Shown piece after piece: positions 12,210-25,891 of a stretch of DNA of 64,000 nt. The position numbers were made by a program, and so were the translations under genes. Position 1 is the stretch's first letter, and every line of letters begins with the position of its first letter. Location of the stretch: NCBI GenBank assembly GCA_902651635.1, contig CACRSC010000012.1:685394-749393 (forward strand). The letters are read 5' to 3'. The notes under the pieces were generated by a model. It searched no databases and was not told the origin of the DNA. It worked only from the letters and a program-made list of their open reading frames with translations. The DNA comes from Mastigamoeba balamuthi. Lineage: Eukaryota; Evosea; Mastigamoebida; Mastigamoebidae.

Positions 12210-15200
12210 ATGTGCGCATCAAGGCACTCGCTGCTCTTGCTCGCGATAGCCCACTCGGCACTCTCCGTCTGCCTCAATGGGTGGCTGACGAACCCGTCAC
12301 TCTCATCCAACGATTTCTGCGTCGCGGACCCCAACACGTGCACCGTGTCCAGAGCGAACATACCGTACCCGGGCAACCTCATCTCTGCCTACACCTTCAG
12401 CGAGCGCAATGGCACCACCGTCCTCGACAGAGGCAGCAGGGACACGCCGTGCGACCTCCCCCACTCATCCTGTTTCCTTCCTCGTCTCCTATTCCCCTTT
12501 GCTCTAGGTATCGCCGGTGCCCAACCCTCACCGGCCCTTCACAGAATGAACCTGGAGATGCTCTCCCAGCTTAAGACGCGGCCCTCGTGGCCGAGGGGGC
12601 CGGGGAACGGCCTCGTGTTCTCGAGCAACGAGCACGTGATCGTGGGGCAGGGCACTTCGTCAGGGCTGCTCTCCAAGCTGTCACTCCAGAGCAGAGGCAC
12701 TAGGACACAGCTCCCCCCACCACCACCGTGCGTCTTATTGGGCTGCCCGCAGATGTCCTGACCGTCGACGCGTGGGTGTCGACACCGGACGCAGCGTCGA
12801 TGCGTGTGCGCTTTAGCTCTGTCCCCATCGGGGTTGAACTCGAATTTTTAGTTGGTTTTCCCCACACCGCGACGCAAGAATCGGCAATTACACCAACCCT
12901 GTCTGTCTGTGTGTGGATTATCCGCAGACCCTGGGCAGAATCGTGGGGCTCGAGAACGGGCCCTCCTGCAGCAGTTGCGACAGCTTCTGGCACCTGTCGT
13001 ACGGACAACCCAGCAGCAGGAGCACGCCGTCCCTGGCGAATCGCCTGTTCTCTTCGCTCTCGGGGCGCAACTGCGACACCACGTATCTTGATTACACCCT
13101 CAGAGACAACGAGGTGAGCCCTCTCGAGGGGGGATTCCCCTCCAGCACCAGCACTCCGGTGGCTCACGGTGGGGACGGGAAACAGCCTGTGCACGTCACG
13201 GTGTCCATAGGGAAGTACGACAGCCAGTACAACAACTTCTGGCAGAAGACCTACGTCGACGGCGCCTGCAAGGCCTCGGTGCAGCTGAAACCACTAAACT
13301 GGAAGGCCTGCTCTACAACCGACGTATACCTTCAAGTCGGGAACAGCGCCACGTACTTTTTCCACGATCTCTCCCCAGACGGTGTGGCTGAATGCTCGCG
13401 TTAGTGGGTGCGCCTTCAATTGGTACTCGAACACCATGAGCTGCGGGACGCCTGATGGCAGCGCGGCGTTCCGTGGAAGAGTGTACAGCATCTTCATTTG
13501 GGACACGTACGTTTGGTGTATCAATTGGTTTTTCTAATTCACCACTGTAGAATGTTGGAACCCGATAGCATCTCCAGAATGCACAACAATGGCCCGAACA
13601 TCTACCCTGTGAAGGACTCCACATGTCTCGCCAACTGTGACTCGCAAACAGCGCGAATCCGTCCCAGCTCACCCGTGTTTGCAGTCTGCGGCGACGGTGT
13701 CGTCAATTCAAACGATCAGTGCGACGGAGGAAACATGTGCAGAGCCGACTGCAGGTGCCCGAGTGGCTGCACTCCCGACGGCGCCTCTGGATGCAAATGT
13801 GCTCCCCCGATGGCATTTGGCACAGCTGACGCTGGCCACAGGCTGCGGAAACAACGTTGTCGAGCAGGGAGAGGACTGCGACTCGGGCCCTGGGTGCGAG
13901 AGCAGCAGCTGCAAATGTCCGAGCGGCTATGTCCCGTGGCCATCGACGAGGGGGTGCACCAGTACGACACCGCACTTAACTGCTTTGCTTCTTGCTGATT
14001 GCCTCCAAGAGTGCGGGAACAAAGGAGTGGATGCCGGGGAGGACTGCGACGGAGGGGCCAACTGTATGTCCAACTGCAAGTGCCCTGCGAGCATGGTTCC
14101 TGACAAGGCCGGGGGATGCCAACGTGCGCCGACTGAATCACATGCAATTACTCCTGGCTTGAACTTGCCTTGCACCCGTGTAGTGTGCGGGAACAGGATC
14201 ATCGACGGCATGAGCGGGGAGATGTGCGACAGCGGCCCCATGTGCTTGCCAGACTGCCGGTGCCCGACGGGCTACGTGGCTGGCCCGAACATGGGATGCA
14301 GCCGTGCGAAGCACATGACGGCACAACACTCGGTCTGACTGGGCGGTGGACAGTCTGCGGGAACAAGGCCGTGGACGTTGGGGAGGAGTGCGACAGCGGT
14401 CCCAAGTGCCTCGCGAATTGCTCGTGCCCCTCCGGGTTCCTCACGGACATGCGTGGCGGGTGCTGGAGTGCGCCACAAAAACACGCCAGCGCCGTCTCAG
14501 GAACGCACCCGGGACAGAGTGCGGCAACGGCGCTGTGGACGCGGATTTTGGCGAGGAGTGCGACCGGGGGTCGGAACACTGCGATGCCAGCACGTGCCGC
14601 TGTGCAGCTGGGTACGGCGTGAACAGCAAGACACACGCTTGCTCCCGTGCGTTCCTCTCCCGAGATCAGAAATCACTCTGACCGGCCTTACAAAGTCTGC
14701 GGCAACGGTGTTCTGGATGCGGGGGAGGAATGCGACAGCGGGACACAGTGCTCGCCCGAGTGCAGATGCCTCGCCGGCTTTGCGTCGCACAACACGACCG
14801 GGTGCAACCGTGAGTGCTCTCGTACGCGCTCCCGCGAGTCCTGACGGCAGCAGGGTGCGGCAACGGGGAGGTGGAGGACGGCGAGGAGTGCGACACGGGC
14901 CCAAACTGCGGACAGCACACGTGCAAGTGCAGCAACGCATCATTCGTCCCGGACAACAGCACGCACAACGGCGGCTGCACGCGTGCGAGGCCGGGTGCTC
15001 TGTTGGCACGGGTCTGACCGCGTCCCGCGGCAGAGTGCGGGAACGGTGTGGTCGACCCGGGCGAGACCTGCGACAGCGGTCCGCATTGCCCCGCAGGATG
15101 CGTGTGCCCGCGGTGGTGGAACCCCGAGGTGGTGGGCAGCCTGCATGGATGCACACGTGCGGGAAGCAGAGAAGCGGGCCCGTGTGCTGACATTCGCGTT

Positions 15201-16705
15201 CTTCTCGCGCAGTGTGCCAGAACGGCCGTGTTGATCCCGGAGAGGAGTGCGACCAGGGGCCCCACTGCCTCCCGACGTGCCGCTGCGAAGCGCTGTTTGT
15301 GGCCGAGAACGGCACCGCGGGCTGCTCGAGTATGCGTGCTCCAATGCTGCGTCAGTGTCTGACCCGGGACCAGGGTGCGGAAACAGCCAGATCGACGACG
15401 GCGAGGAGTGCGACGGCACAGCCCACTGCAACAAATCGTGCCTTTGCTCGGCGGGATGGGCTGTCGACCGCGCCACCCACGCGTGCCAGCGTGAGCTCCC
15501 TCTGCCCCCGCGCGTCCACCCTGACGAGAGTGAAGTGTGCGGCAACGGAAGGCTGGACGGCAACGAGACGTGCGACCCGCCTGTGGGCGATGCGTGTCTC
15601 CCCGACTGCTCGTGCGGACCACACCACGTTCCGAGCCCGAGTGTCAATGGCACCTGCACATGTGACCCAGAGAGCCCCCCGCAGTTTCCTGTCGTTCGCT
15701 CACCCACCCTCTTCCGCAGTGTGCGGCAACGGCCGTGTTGACCCTGGCGAGACCTGCGATGGGGGGCCTCTCTGTGTGGGCTGCCAGTGCCCTCCCAAGT
15801 CTCTTCTCCTGAACCGCTCGCGGGGCTGCACGTGTGAGTGCCTACGTTTAACCTCTCTCCCTCTCCCTCACCCTCTCCCTCTCCCTCTTCGAAGCAGCAC
15901 CCTGTGACAATCATCCCCGGCGCAGACTGCGGCGACGGGATCGTCAGCAAGGAGTACGGCGAGCAGTGCGACGGGACGCCATTCTGCACAGAGTTCTGCA
16001 GGTGCTGGAGCACAGCGGTCCTCCGAGGCGGTGTCTGCTCTGGTACCTCGCTTTTCATTACACCCTCTGCGCTTGCGCTTGCTGTCACTGAGGAGAGCGG
16101 CGGTGCAGTGTGCGGGAACGGGCTCCTCAATGAGAACGAGGAGTGCGACGGCGGGCTCCAGTGCACGTCCGACTGCAGGTGCGAGAAGGGCTTTGTGCAC
16201 TCTGATGCCAACAGGGGGACCGGATGCCAACGTACCGTCCTCCCCTCCCCCCCCGGAATGTCCCTCCCCCGCCCCTGTCTTCGGCTGAGTCTCTGGGGCA
16301 GTCGAGGCCACGTCATCGGGCGGCTTCGTCGACCAGTTCACCGTCACGATCGTGGGCTGCCTGGACGTGGAGACGGCCAGGGAGTTGGTCAGGAACATCT
16401 CCGCCTTTGCCAAGCAGACCTCGGGCCGCGACGTCCCCCTGAAGATCGTCGAGCAGCACTGCGACGCCGCCGGCAACACGCACCTGCTGGTCGACGTCGA
16501 CTCGGCCGACTCGGATGTCATCGTGAAGATCAACGACGGCGGGGATCTGGAGCGCATCTTCAAGGTCGTGAAAGACTCGTTCGAGTTCACCAAGAAGGCG
16601 ACCACCGACAGCACCCGCAGCATCGCTCCTGTGTCTCTGGCTGCGGCTCTCGAGTGCTGCGCAGCTCTTGTTACGCTTACGACCCTTGTGTCGTGCATTG
16701 CGTAG
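12210..16705 (+). CDS. secreted LamG-like / 15x Cys-rich repeat surface protein, copy 3
   Basis: The signal peptide (MCASRHSLLLLAIAHSALS) and LamG-like head are homologous to, but clearly different from, copies 1 and 2. From 13591 to 16657 the sequence appears identical to copy 2. The tail is short (CCAALVTLTTLVSCIA) and hydrophobic, again suggesting a GPI signal. The second intron, starting near 12693 (GAG|GCACTAG), has a GC donor where copies 1 and 2 have GT at the same position. The Cys-rich part has 15 repeats on 15 phase-1 exons. The function is unknown; the variable head on a constant stalk suggests diversified ligand binding (inference). Confidence 0.8.
13591..16657 (+). repeat. homogenised 3.07 kb block, second copy
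   Basis: This is the partner of 7382-10448. The boundary on the left lies a few tens of bases into the last LamG-side exon, on the right within the codons for the sequence LAAALEC just before the tail. Outside these edges the two genes are only moderately similar. Confidence 0.9.
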
Positions 16706-16800
16706 CCAACGCTCTCCGACCACAGGAGTCATGCATGCCAAATACAGCATTTGATGCCTTGGTTGCTTCAGTTGTCTCAATTTGAATTCAAGTGGATGAG

Positions 16801-19114
<2,314 letters not shown>

Positions 19115-19381
19115 CGCATTTATGCCAAAAGAGAGAAAGACGGGGGAATCTCGCCCGTTAGTCCCAACGGCGGGAGTGCGGGCCACGACTGCAGTTGACT
19201 GGCGTGGGCAGCACCCCACCGTGGTCAGATGCTGTGCCGCTGTGGACTGGGGGACAAATTGGTCTGTTCAGATCTCTTCGAGTGTTGATTGGTTGGTTGG
19301 TTGGAGTACACAATCGGGGGTGGGGGGAGCAGAGGGAAGCAGAGGGAAGCTTCCGCTGCTGCTTCTCAGGGCGGCGAGTGT

Positions 19382-21277
19382 TCAGTGGTGGGCGCTGGTG
19401 TGGCCGTGCTCCCTCTCGCGCTGCTTGACCAGCTCGATCTCCTCCTCCAGCCTCTTCTTGGCGAGCAGGCCCTCGTCGGGCTTGGGCTCGCCCTCGTGGA
19501 CGTCGCGGGGAGACGCCAGCCTGACGTTGGCCGTCCTGTCCTCCGACATCTTCTCCACCTGCATGGCGAACGCGAACCAGTCGACGGCGGGCCTCTTCTT
19601 CGGGCTCTCCACCTTGGGGGCCTCGGCCTCACTCCTCTGCACCTGGGACTCGCTGTTCTCGGGCGTGCCCACGTCCCTGCTGTCGGCCGTCGCTGCCTGC
19701 GCGGGCGCGTCGCCCTTGTTGTCGTTGGCGGCGCTGCTGGCGACGGGCTTGGTGTCTGCCACGACCTCCACCTCGTGGGCGAACTGGCTCCACTTGGACT
19801 CGGTGGCCGCCCTGGGCTGCTCAGCGGCCTCCTTGGCCTCCGGGACGACGGGCGTGGACCTCTTGGCCCTCGCCGCCTCCTCCCGTGCCGCCTCCTCGCG
19901 CCTCTTGCTCTCCTCGAGCTCGCGGGCGAAGGCGAGCCAGTCCGTGTGCTTGGCGGCCGCGATGTGTGCCTCGGACCTCGTCCTGTCGTGGAACGGCGAC
20001 GCCGTCCTCCTCACCTCCGCCCCCGCCTTGGCCGCCTCCTGGTACTGGCGCATCCTCTGCTCGATGCGCCCCACGCTCGGCTTCTCCTCCTCGGGCCTCT
20101 TCTCGGGCTCGGCCACCTTGGGCGCCTCCGCCGGCTCCGCGGCCCTCGGGGCGTCGACCGCGCGGGCGAACGACGCGAAGTCCGAGTCGGAGGAGGGCTG
20201 CGCGGGCTGCGCGGGCGGCGCGGGGCTCTTGGCAGAGCGCCTCGCGAGCGCCTGCTCCTCGAGCCTCTTGGACTCCTCGAGCTCCTTGGCGAAGGTGCTC
20301 CAGTCCGGCGTGGCCCTCTTGGGCTGCTCGGGCGCCTCCGCGGCGGGCCTCTGCTCGCCCTCGGAGCTCTTCTTCGCCGCCGTCGCCGCGCGCGCGGCCT
20401 CGGCGTACTCGCGCATCTTCTGGTCGATCCCCGTGTGCCTCTCCGTCTTGGCCGTCGGGTCCGCCTCCCTGGCCTTGTCCGTCTGCTGCTTGGCCGCGGC
20501 CACGTCGGGCGGCGGCGGCGTCCTGCTGGAGGACCTCCTGGCGATCGCCTCCTCCTCGCGCCTCTTGGAGTCCTCGAGCTCCCTCGCGAACGCCGCCCAG
20601 TCCGCCGCCGACTTGCTCGACTTGGGCTCGCGCCGCTCGCTGTCCTCCGCCTCCGAGGGCTTCGGCGCCGCCGTCGCGGCCTTGGCGGCGTCCCTGTACG
20701 CCCTCAGGCGGCTCTCGATGCTCCCGATGCTCCCGAACCGCTGCACGCCGGTGCTGCGCTCGGGCTCGGGCTCGCGCTCGGGCTCCACACGGGCCGCCGG
20801 CTGCTTCTCCTCGACGGCCCGCGCCATCTGGGCCCACGCGCTGCTCTTGTCGTCCTGCTTGGGCGCCTCGTCGCTCCTGGGGGCCTCGGGCATGGCCTCC
20901 GGGGCGCGGGCTGGCGCGGGGGCTGGGGCGTGGTCGGCCCTCGACTCGACCTCGCGGGCGAACGCGGCCCAGTCCTGCGCAGAGGTACGGAGCTTCGAGG
21001 CCTTCTTGGCCTCTTCGCTCGCCTGCCGCGCCTCCTCGTCGCGCCGCTTCTCCGCCTCGACCTCGCGGGCAAAGTCGGCGAACTGGGCGGCGTCGGCTGC
21101 GCTGGGCCTCGGCGCGGCCTCGATGTCGTCGGTTGTCGACGGTTGCTTCGCGGCCTGCCCCGCCCGCGCGTCCGACTCGAGGCGCTTGGCCTCTGCGAGG
21201 GCGCGGGCGTAGTAGCCCGGGTGCACGACCGACATGGTGCGGCGACCCTCCCACGCTGCGATGCGCGACGACTTCAT
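19382..21277 (-). CDS. charged coiled-coil protein with two alternating repeat types
   Basis: A single exon of 631 aa (a second ATG at 21235 would give 617). It is rich in Ala, Glu, Lys and Arg. Two motifs alternate: type A resembles DWAAFARELEESKRREE and occurs about eight times; type B resembles GIDQKMREYAEAARAA and occurs about four times, including a variant at the N-terminus (YYARALAEAKRLESD). Spacers are rich in Pro, Ser and Lys. No signal peptide or membrane segment is visible. The family is not recognised. The regular Trp/Phe-Ala-Glu motif suggests a repeated short helical binding site for one partner, perhaps cytoskeletal, but that is inference. Confidence 0.75.
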   Translation of the reverse strand: MKSSRIAAWEGRRTMSVVHPGYYARALAEAKRLESDARAGQAAKQPSTTDDIEAAPRPSAADAAQFADFAREVEAEKRRDEEARQASEEAKKASKLRTSAQDWAAFAREVESRADHAPAPAPARAPEAMPEAPRSDEAPKQDDKSSAWAQMARAVEEKQPAARVEPEREPEPERSTGVQRFGSIGSIESRLRAYRDAAKAATAAPKPSEAEDSERREPKSSKSAADWAAFARELEDSKRREEEAIARRSSSRTPPPPDVAAAKQQTDKAREADPTAKTERHTGIDQKMREYAEAARAATAAKKSSEGEQRPAAEAPEQPKRATPDWSTFAKELEESKRLEEQALARRSAKSPAPPAQPAQPSSDSDFASFARAVDAPRAAEPAEAPKVAEPEKRPEEEKPSVGRIEQRMRQYQEAAKAGAEVRRTASPFHDRTRSEAHIAAAKHTDWLAFARELEESKRREEAAREEAARAKRSTPVVPEAKEAAEQPRAATESKWSQFAHEVEVVADTKPVASSAANDNKGDAPAQAATADSRDVGTPENSESQVQRSEAEAPKVESPKKRPAVDWFAFAMQVEKMSEDRTANVRLASPRDVHEGEPKPDEGLLAKKRLEEEIELVKQREREHGHTSAHH

Positions 21278-21707
21278 TTCTTCGCTGGGGGCGTTGGTTG
21301 CGATGTGCTGCTGCTCTTCGGAATGTGGAAAGGCAGAGGGGCTCCTGCTGCGACGGTTTTTGTGGTTTTGCAGCGGAAAAGCTCAGAAAGAAATTGGAGA
21401 AATGACAGCAAATATCGTGTCACGTGTCACAGAACCCCACCAACCCCCTGCTCGATATCTCCTCGCCCGGAGAGTGGCGCGGTCCGGCGGGAATGCGTGC
21501 GGAAAGTCTTCTGAAATGCCCAATTGGATCGACAGTATTGCGCAGACCCGGTGTGAGACGATCGCCCGAAAGAGTCAAAACAGTACTCCTCCCGTCAGTA
21601 AGATATGGGAATTGGGATGGCCGAAGGGCCACTCCATTGATCAGATTCCGAATTGGTATCTTGTATTGGGAGATATCACGATTCCTCCCTCTTGTGGATT
21701 AACCAGA

Positions 21708-23015
21708 TGAGCGAGGACGAGGCGATGTCGTCGGCCCGTCTCGTGACGCGCTGCATGCTGCTGCCGCTGCAGGCCATCCTCATCTGTCTCTGCCTCGTCT
21801 GGGGGCATCGCTGGCGCCACTCCCAGAACCGCCGGTGGCTCCTCGCGGTCTTCCTCTGCGTCGCTGTCTCCGCCCTGCGTGCGCCCTCTCTGGCGCCCAC
21901 CCCGCCCAACCCCTGTCTTATTCTCAGCCCTCGGCCGCGTGGCAACTGGCACGCGGCAGTGAGGCTCGTCTACCACGTTCTGGGGCTCGTGGCGAGCTCG
22001 ACCCCGCTCTCTGTCCACCAGGCGGTCGTGGTCTCCTTTGTGCGGGCCTCACCCGCTGCCTGCGACCCGCCGGCACAGAGCTCACTCCCCCCGCGGCGCG
22101 CGCGCGCAGGTTGTGTTCCCCCAGCTCTTCCAGCTCTCGGCCTACGCGTGCCTGGTGGTGCTCTGGTGAGCGCGCTGCGTTGCTCGGCGCTTCGCTGGGG
22201 GATCTTCTTCCGCGTGCTCACCCCGGCGAGGCTCTCCAGGTCGCTTCTGTGGGGGTTCGTCTCGGAAGACTCGACGACAACAGTGCGGAAGACTTTGACC
22301 GTCTTCATGGTGTTTGACTTCACCGCCATGTGCACTTTCGCGTTCTCTGGTGCGGGCTTGGCCAACCTCGCCCCCCATTCCCCCTTGTTTCTCAACGCAG
22401 CCCACGCCCCACCCTACCAGACGCCATCTCGCACTCCAGCATGGTCATCGTCGGTGGTGGCCTGTTCCGCCTGGGCCCCATAGGTTTGGCAGTCCCTCGC
22501 GTGTGGTCTGTCTCTGAGACTGTTTTTGGCAGAGGTTGTGATGGTGGCGCTGTCGGGGCTGTACTACTTCCCTCTGAGCATCGCGTTCCTTGCCTGCGGG
22601 TGCGGCGTGCAGCCCTGCCTGTGGGCACCACTGAACCACGAGCATCGCAGGCGAGCCACTTGGAGGAGAAGTGCCACGGCGGAGCCGAGCCTCGCGTACC
22701 GTATTGTGTCCCTGTACTTCTACTTGACTTCTGTACGGTGCGCTGTTGTCATACGGGTCTCTAAAACGCCCTCTCTTTTAGGTCGCCCTTTTCGCCCTGT
22801 TCGTCTGCATGATGTGCGCGGCGTCGGTTCGCGGGTTCATCACGAGCGCCCTCTTTGAGTTCCTGGCCTTCAGCGTGTTCGAGGCCGCACCGCTGTTTGC
22901 CATTCTGTTTGTTATTCAGCGCACAACCCCGCCAGACCCGACGCTCGCCGATTTCACTGGGACGCGAAACCCCAGCAAGGGACGCTGGCGAGCGAGCCTC
23001 TACAACGCTCTGTAG
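21708..23015 (+). CDS. seven-pass membrane protein, THH1/TOM1/TOM3-like
   Basis: Eight exons: 21708-21879, 21960-22039, 22110-22165, 22240-22349, 22421-22483, 22533-22599, 22651-22732, 22782-23015; total 864 nt, 287 aa. About seven hydrophobic segments are seen, beginning LLPLQAILICLCLVWG and ending FLAFSVFEAAPLFAILFVIQ. The size, the helix count and the last helix with FE..P resemble plant TOM1/THH1 proteins (DUF1084), which also occur in amoebae. It could instead be another 7TM family; no GPCR signature motif was found. Exon boundaries do not match helix boundaries. Confidence 0.65.
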
Positions 23016-23376
23016 ACACCCCGCTGTCACACCGGTACAACCATCGTTTTCCAAACGGTGAGAAAACATGTTTTCCCGGTAGTCCCAAACTCTAAAACGA
23101 TTGATTTGCGCTGGGGGCAGACAAAAATCAAGGAGGGAAATGCTGGTAATGATTCCAACATGTTGAAAATTCCTGGGGGAACACAGATCAAGAGGCCAGG
23201 TGCTGCGGATGCGCGCATGGTGAGGTAGAAGGAGGCTCCTCAGCCAGAACGGGGAATAGTGAAACCACGTATCCCCCCTTCCGGCCAAGAAGACCGCCGT
23301 CCCACGCACGTGCGCTCTCCTCTGGCCACAAAACAGCAAGGGGAACCGGGTCCTTCCAAAGAGGGCGCGCTCCTTT
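23016..23376. other. intergenic between convergent genes
   Basis: This should hold the 3' ends of the membrane-protein gene and of Arp3. No gene is seen. Confidence 0.5.
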
Positions 23377-25379
23377 TTACTGGATGACAGCGCCGAAGAC
23401 CGGGTTGTGTCTGCAGATGGCCGGGCCCTTCTCGTCGTACTGGGCCTTGGTGTGGCACGCCGTGTAGAACTCGGGCTGCAATCGGGAGCCGCGTGGTTAG
23501 AATAAGACTTTGCGAATCGGGATTAACAAGGGGCGTACAGTCGAGGCGAGCATGGAACCGCCGAACCAGACGGCGTAGCGCTGCATGCCGTGGGAAATGA
23601 CGTTGACGTCGAGGGCCTGGGGCTTGATGCGGCCGCCGCTGAGCTCGGTGGTCATCTTGATGCGCAGGTCGACAAAGCGCTTGACGTCGCGCTGCAGGCG
23701 GCGCGCGAAGTCCTTGTACATCGTCGAGCCACCGCTGAGCACGATGTTCTTGTACAGGCCGCGGCGGGTGTCGATGGGGCAGTTCTGGATCGTGTCGTCG
23801 ACCAGCACCGGCAGCGGCGTGATGAAGTCGCTGCTGAAGATCTCCGGGTTGAAGAAGATCTCGGGCGCCAGGAAGCGCTCGTAGCCGACATCGACCGAGT
23901 AGGGCTTCTGCGTCACCTGCTCGACGGCCTCGTACTTCTTGAACCACTTGTCGGGCTCCTGGTCGTACTTGGCAAACTCCTTGCTGATGTCGGGGCAGAC
24001 GTACGAGTACTGCTCCTTGATGCGCTTGGCCACCTCGAGCTGCTCGGCCGGCGGGATCTTCTCGCCGCGCTCGCGCAGCATCTCCAGGACGAACCCGGTG
24101 ATGTCGCGGCCCGCCAGCGGGATGTGCTTGATGCAGCTGCCGATGACATAGCCCTCGGCCTGGACACAGGAGAAATAGCCGTTGGTTGTGACGTTCAACG
24201 CTCTCTTTCGAAACGGGGATTTGAAATTGGGGGCTTTTCCTTATGAATTAGTTTTATAAGTCTTGACATCCAAAAATTGAGGCGTTGGCTTATCAGACTA
24301 GTTGTGAAGGCTTTTGAGATCAAGGTTGTTCATAAACACGGACCAACCGGGTTATCATCAGCTAAGCGCTGCCGCCTACAGGGGAGGGGTAGGAGGAGGA
24401 AGGGAGACGCACCACAGGGATGACGTGGGTCACACCGTCGCCGGAGTCGATCACAGTGCCAGTGAGCGTACGCTCCTGCACGTGCTTCGACGTCCACGAC
24501 GCTGCGAGGGCCAGCACGGCCTGAACTGCGATGTACAGCCCAGGCACGTTGAACGTCTCAAAGAAGATCTCCGCAAGGTACTCCCTGTTCTCCGGAGCGT
24601 TCAGCGGCGGCTCAGTCTGTTTATGGGTTCGGCAGGAAAAAGTGTCAGTCAAAACAAACGCAGTGTGGGGGAGCTCTTAAAAAGAAAATAAAGATAAAGG
24701 GATGTTGAGACCGCGTGGGCGCGCAGCGCTCGGGTCTGGGCCGAGAGGAGGGTGCGGTTGGCGCACGAGGAGGAAGTAGTGGTCCTCCGGCTCGGCGCGC
24801 AGGTACTTGAAGATGGTCTGCTCCCAGCACTGCTCCATCTGCGTCCAGTTCTCGACCTGGCCGTGGCGCACAGGCGTGCCGATCTCGTAGCTCTTCGAGT
24901 ACGAGACCGCCTCGTCGCCGATGTAGAAGTCGAGGTCCTCGACTCCTGCGAGAGTATTCGTTCGTCAGCGCCGCCGCCGCGCGCGCGCAGGAAAGCGAAT
25001 TGCCCCCTGGAAGGCCGTTGTAAAGAATTAAAATATCTAATTGAGGCTCCGCTGCCTCGGAGGGCGAACGCTGCGCCTCCAGACGACGAATAAAGCAATG
25101 CAGCGGGAGGCGGCAGCGGGGAGATCGTGGGTACCCTTCTGGGCCATGCCCTGCGCGGACTTGGACGTCGCGATGACCGACGGGAAGATGAAGCTGGGCT
25201 CGTTGTTGCCAGCATACCCGATCTTAGTGTACCTGCGGAGCACGAGCGGCATCAGTGGCGGTCTCGGGTGGCGCTGCCCAAGGCTGAAGGGTCGGGGAGA
25301 GGACGAGGTGAAGGCGTGGGCTGGGTACGCACCCGGTGCCGTTGTCGATGACAACTGCGGGGAGTCCCGACCTCGACAT
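23377..25379 (-). CDS. arp3: actin-related protein 3 (Arp2/3 complex)
   Basis: Six exons: 25379-25333, 25232-25135, 24945-24767, 24616-24413, 24159-23539, 23475-23377; 1248 nt, 415 aa, close to the usual 418. Start [16 protein letters not shown]. Arp3 hallmarks are [61 protein letters not shown] and [15 protein letters not shown], and it ends [11 protein letters not shown]. It is a core subunit that, with Arp2, forms the seed of branched actin filaments. All introns are GT-AG with donors mostly GTGCG. A WASP-like activator of this complex is encoded about 19 kb away at 44034-46855. Confidence 0.97.
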
Positions 25380-25891
25380 TTTGCTTGCTCAGTTGGCGAC
25401 GGCCTCTTCCTACGCCAGCCGGGGGGCCCCGTTAGTATCGCGCGAGGGGAGATAGGGCAACTGCGCGGCACCTCCGGCGCGGCACCAACGCGTCTCCCGT
25501 ATTAAAACGGTTATTTTCCGCAATTCGGTTTCAATCAGATTCAATTCGCTGACCCAGCGAATTGCCGCCTCAGCGGGCGTGGGCCACATGGGCGTCCGAG
25601 GTACGGGGGTGGGCGGGGGTGCTCGCGGTGCGGGCGGGAGGCGCGGGGGCGGGTACCTTGCGGAGTGTGAGACGCGATGAAAGCGCGGAGATAAAAAAGG
25701 ACGACGACCGTTGGGGTCCTCGAAACACACAACAACCTCTTGATATCACACGTCACCCACATCATCAATCGGGGCAGAAAAATATCTGCCGGATAACCCC
25801 CGCGCGTTTAAAAACTCAACTCCAACGAGGTGCGTTCCCGTTGCCGTGCGGCGCGCGCCCAGGGTCCGCTGACCCCTGCAGCCCCAGGTCG
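25380..25891. promoter_or_regulatory. divergent promoter region between Arp3 and LRR-dynamin-like gene
   Basis: About 510 nt separate two divergent starts. AT-rich patches lie at 25500-25560 and 25740-25820. The word AAAAATATCTG at about 25779 lies ~110 nt before the plus-strand ATG and fits the RAATATC pattern seen before other starts. Confidence 0.4.
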
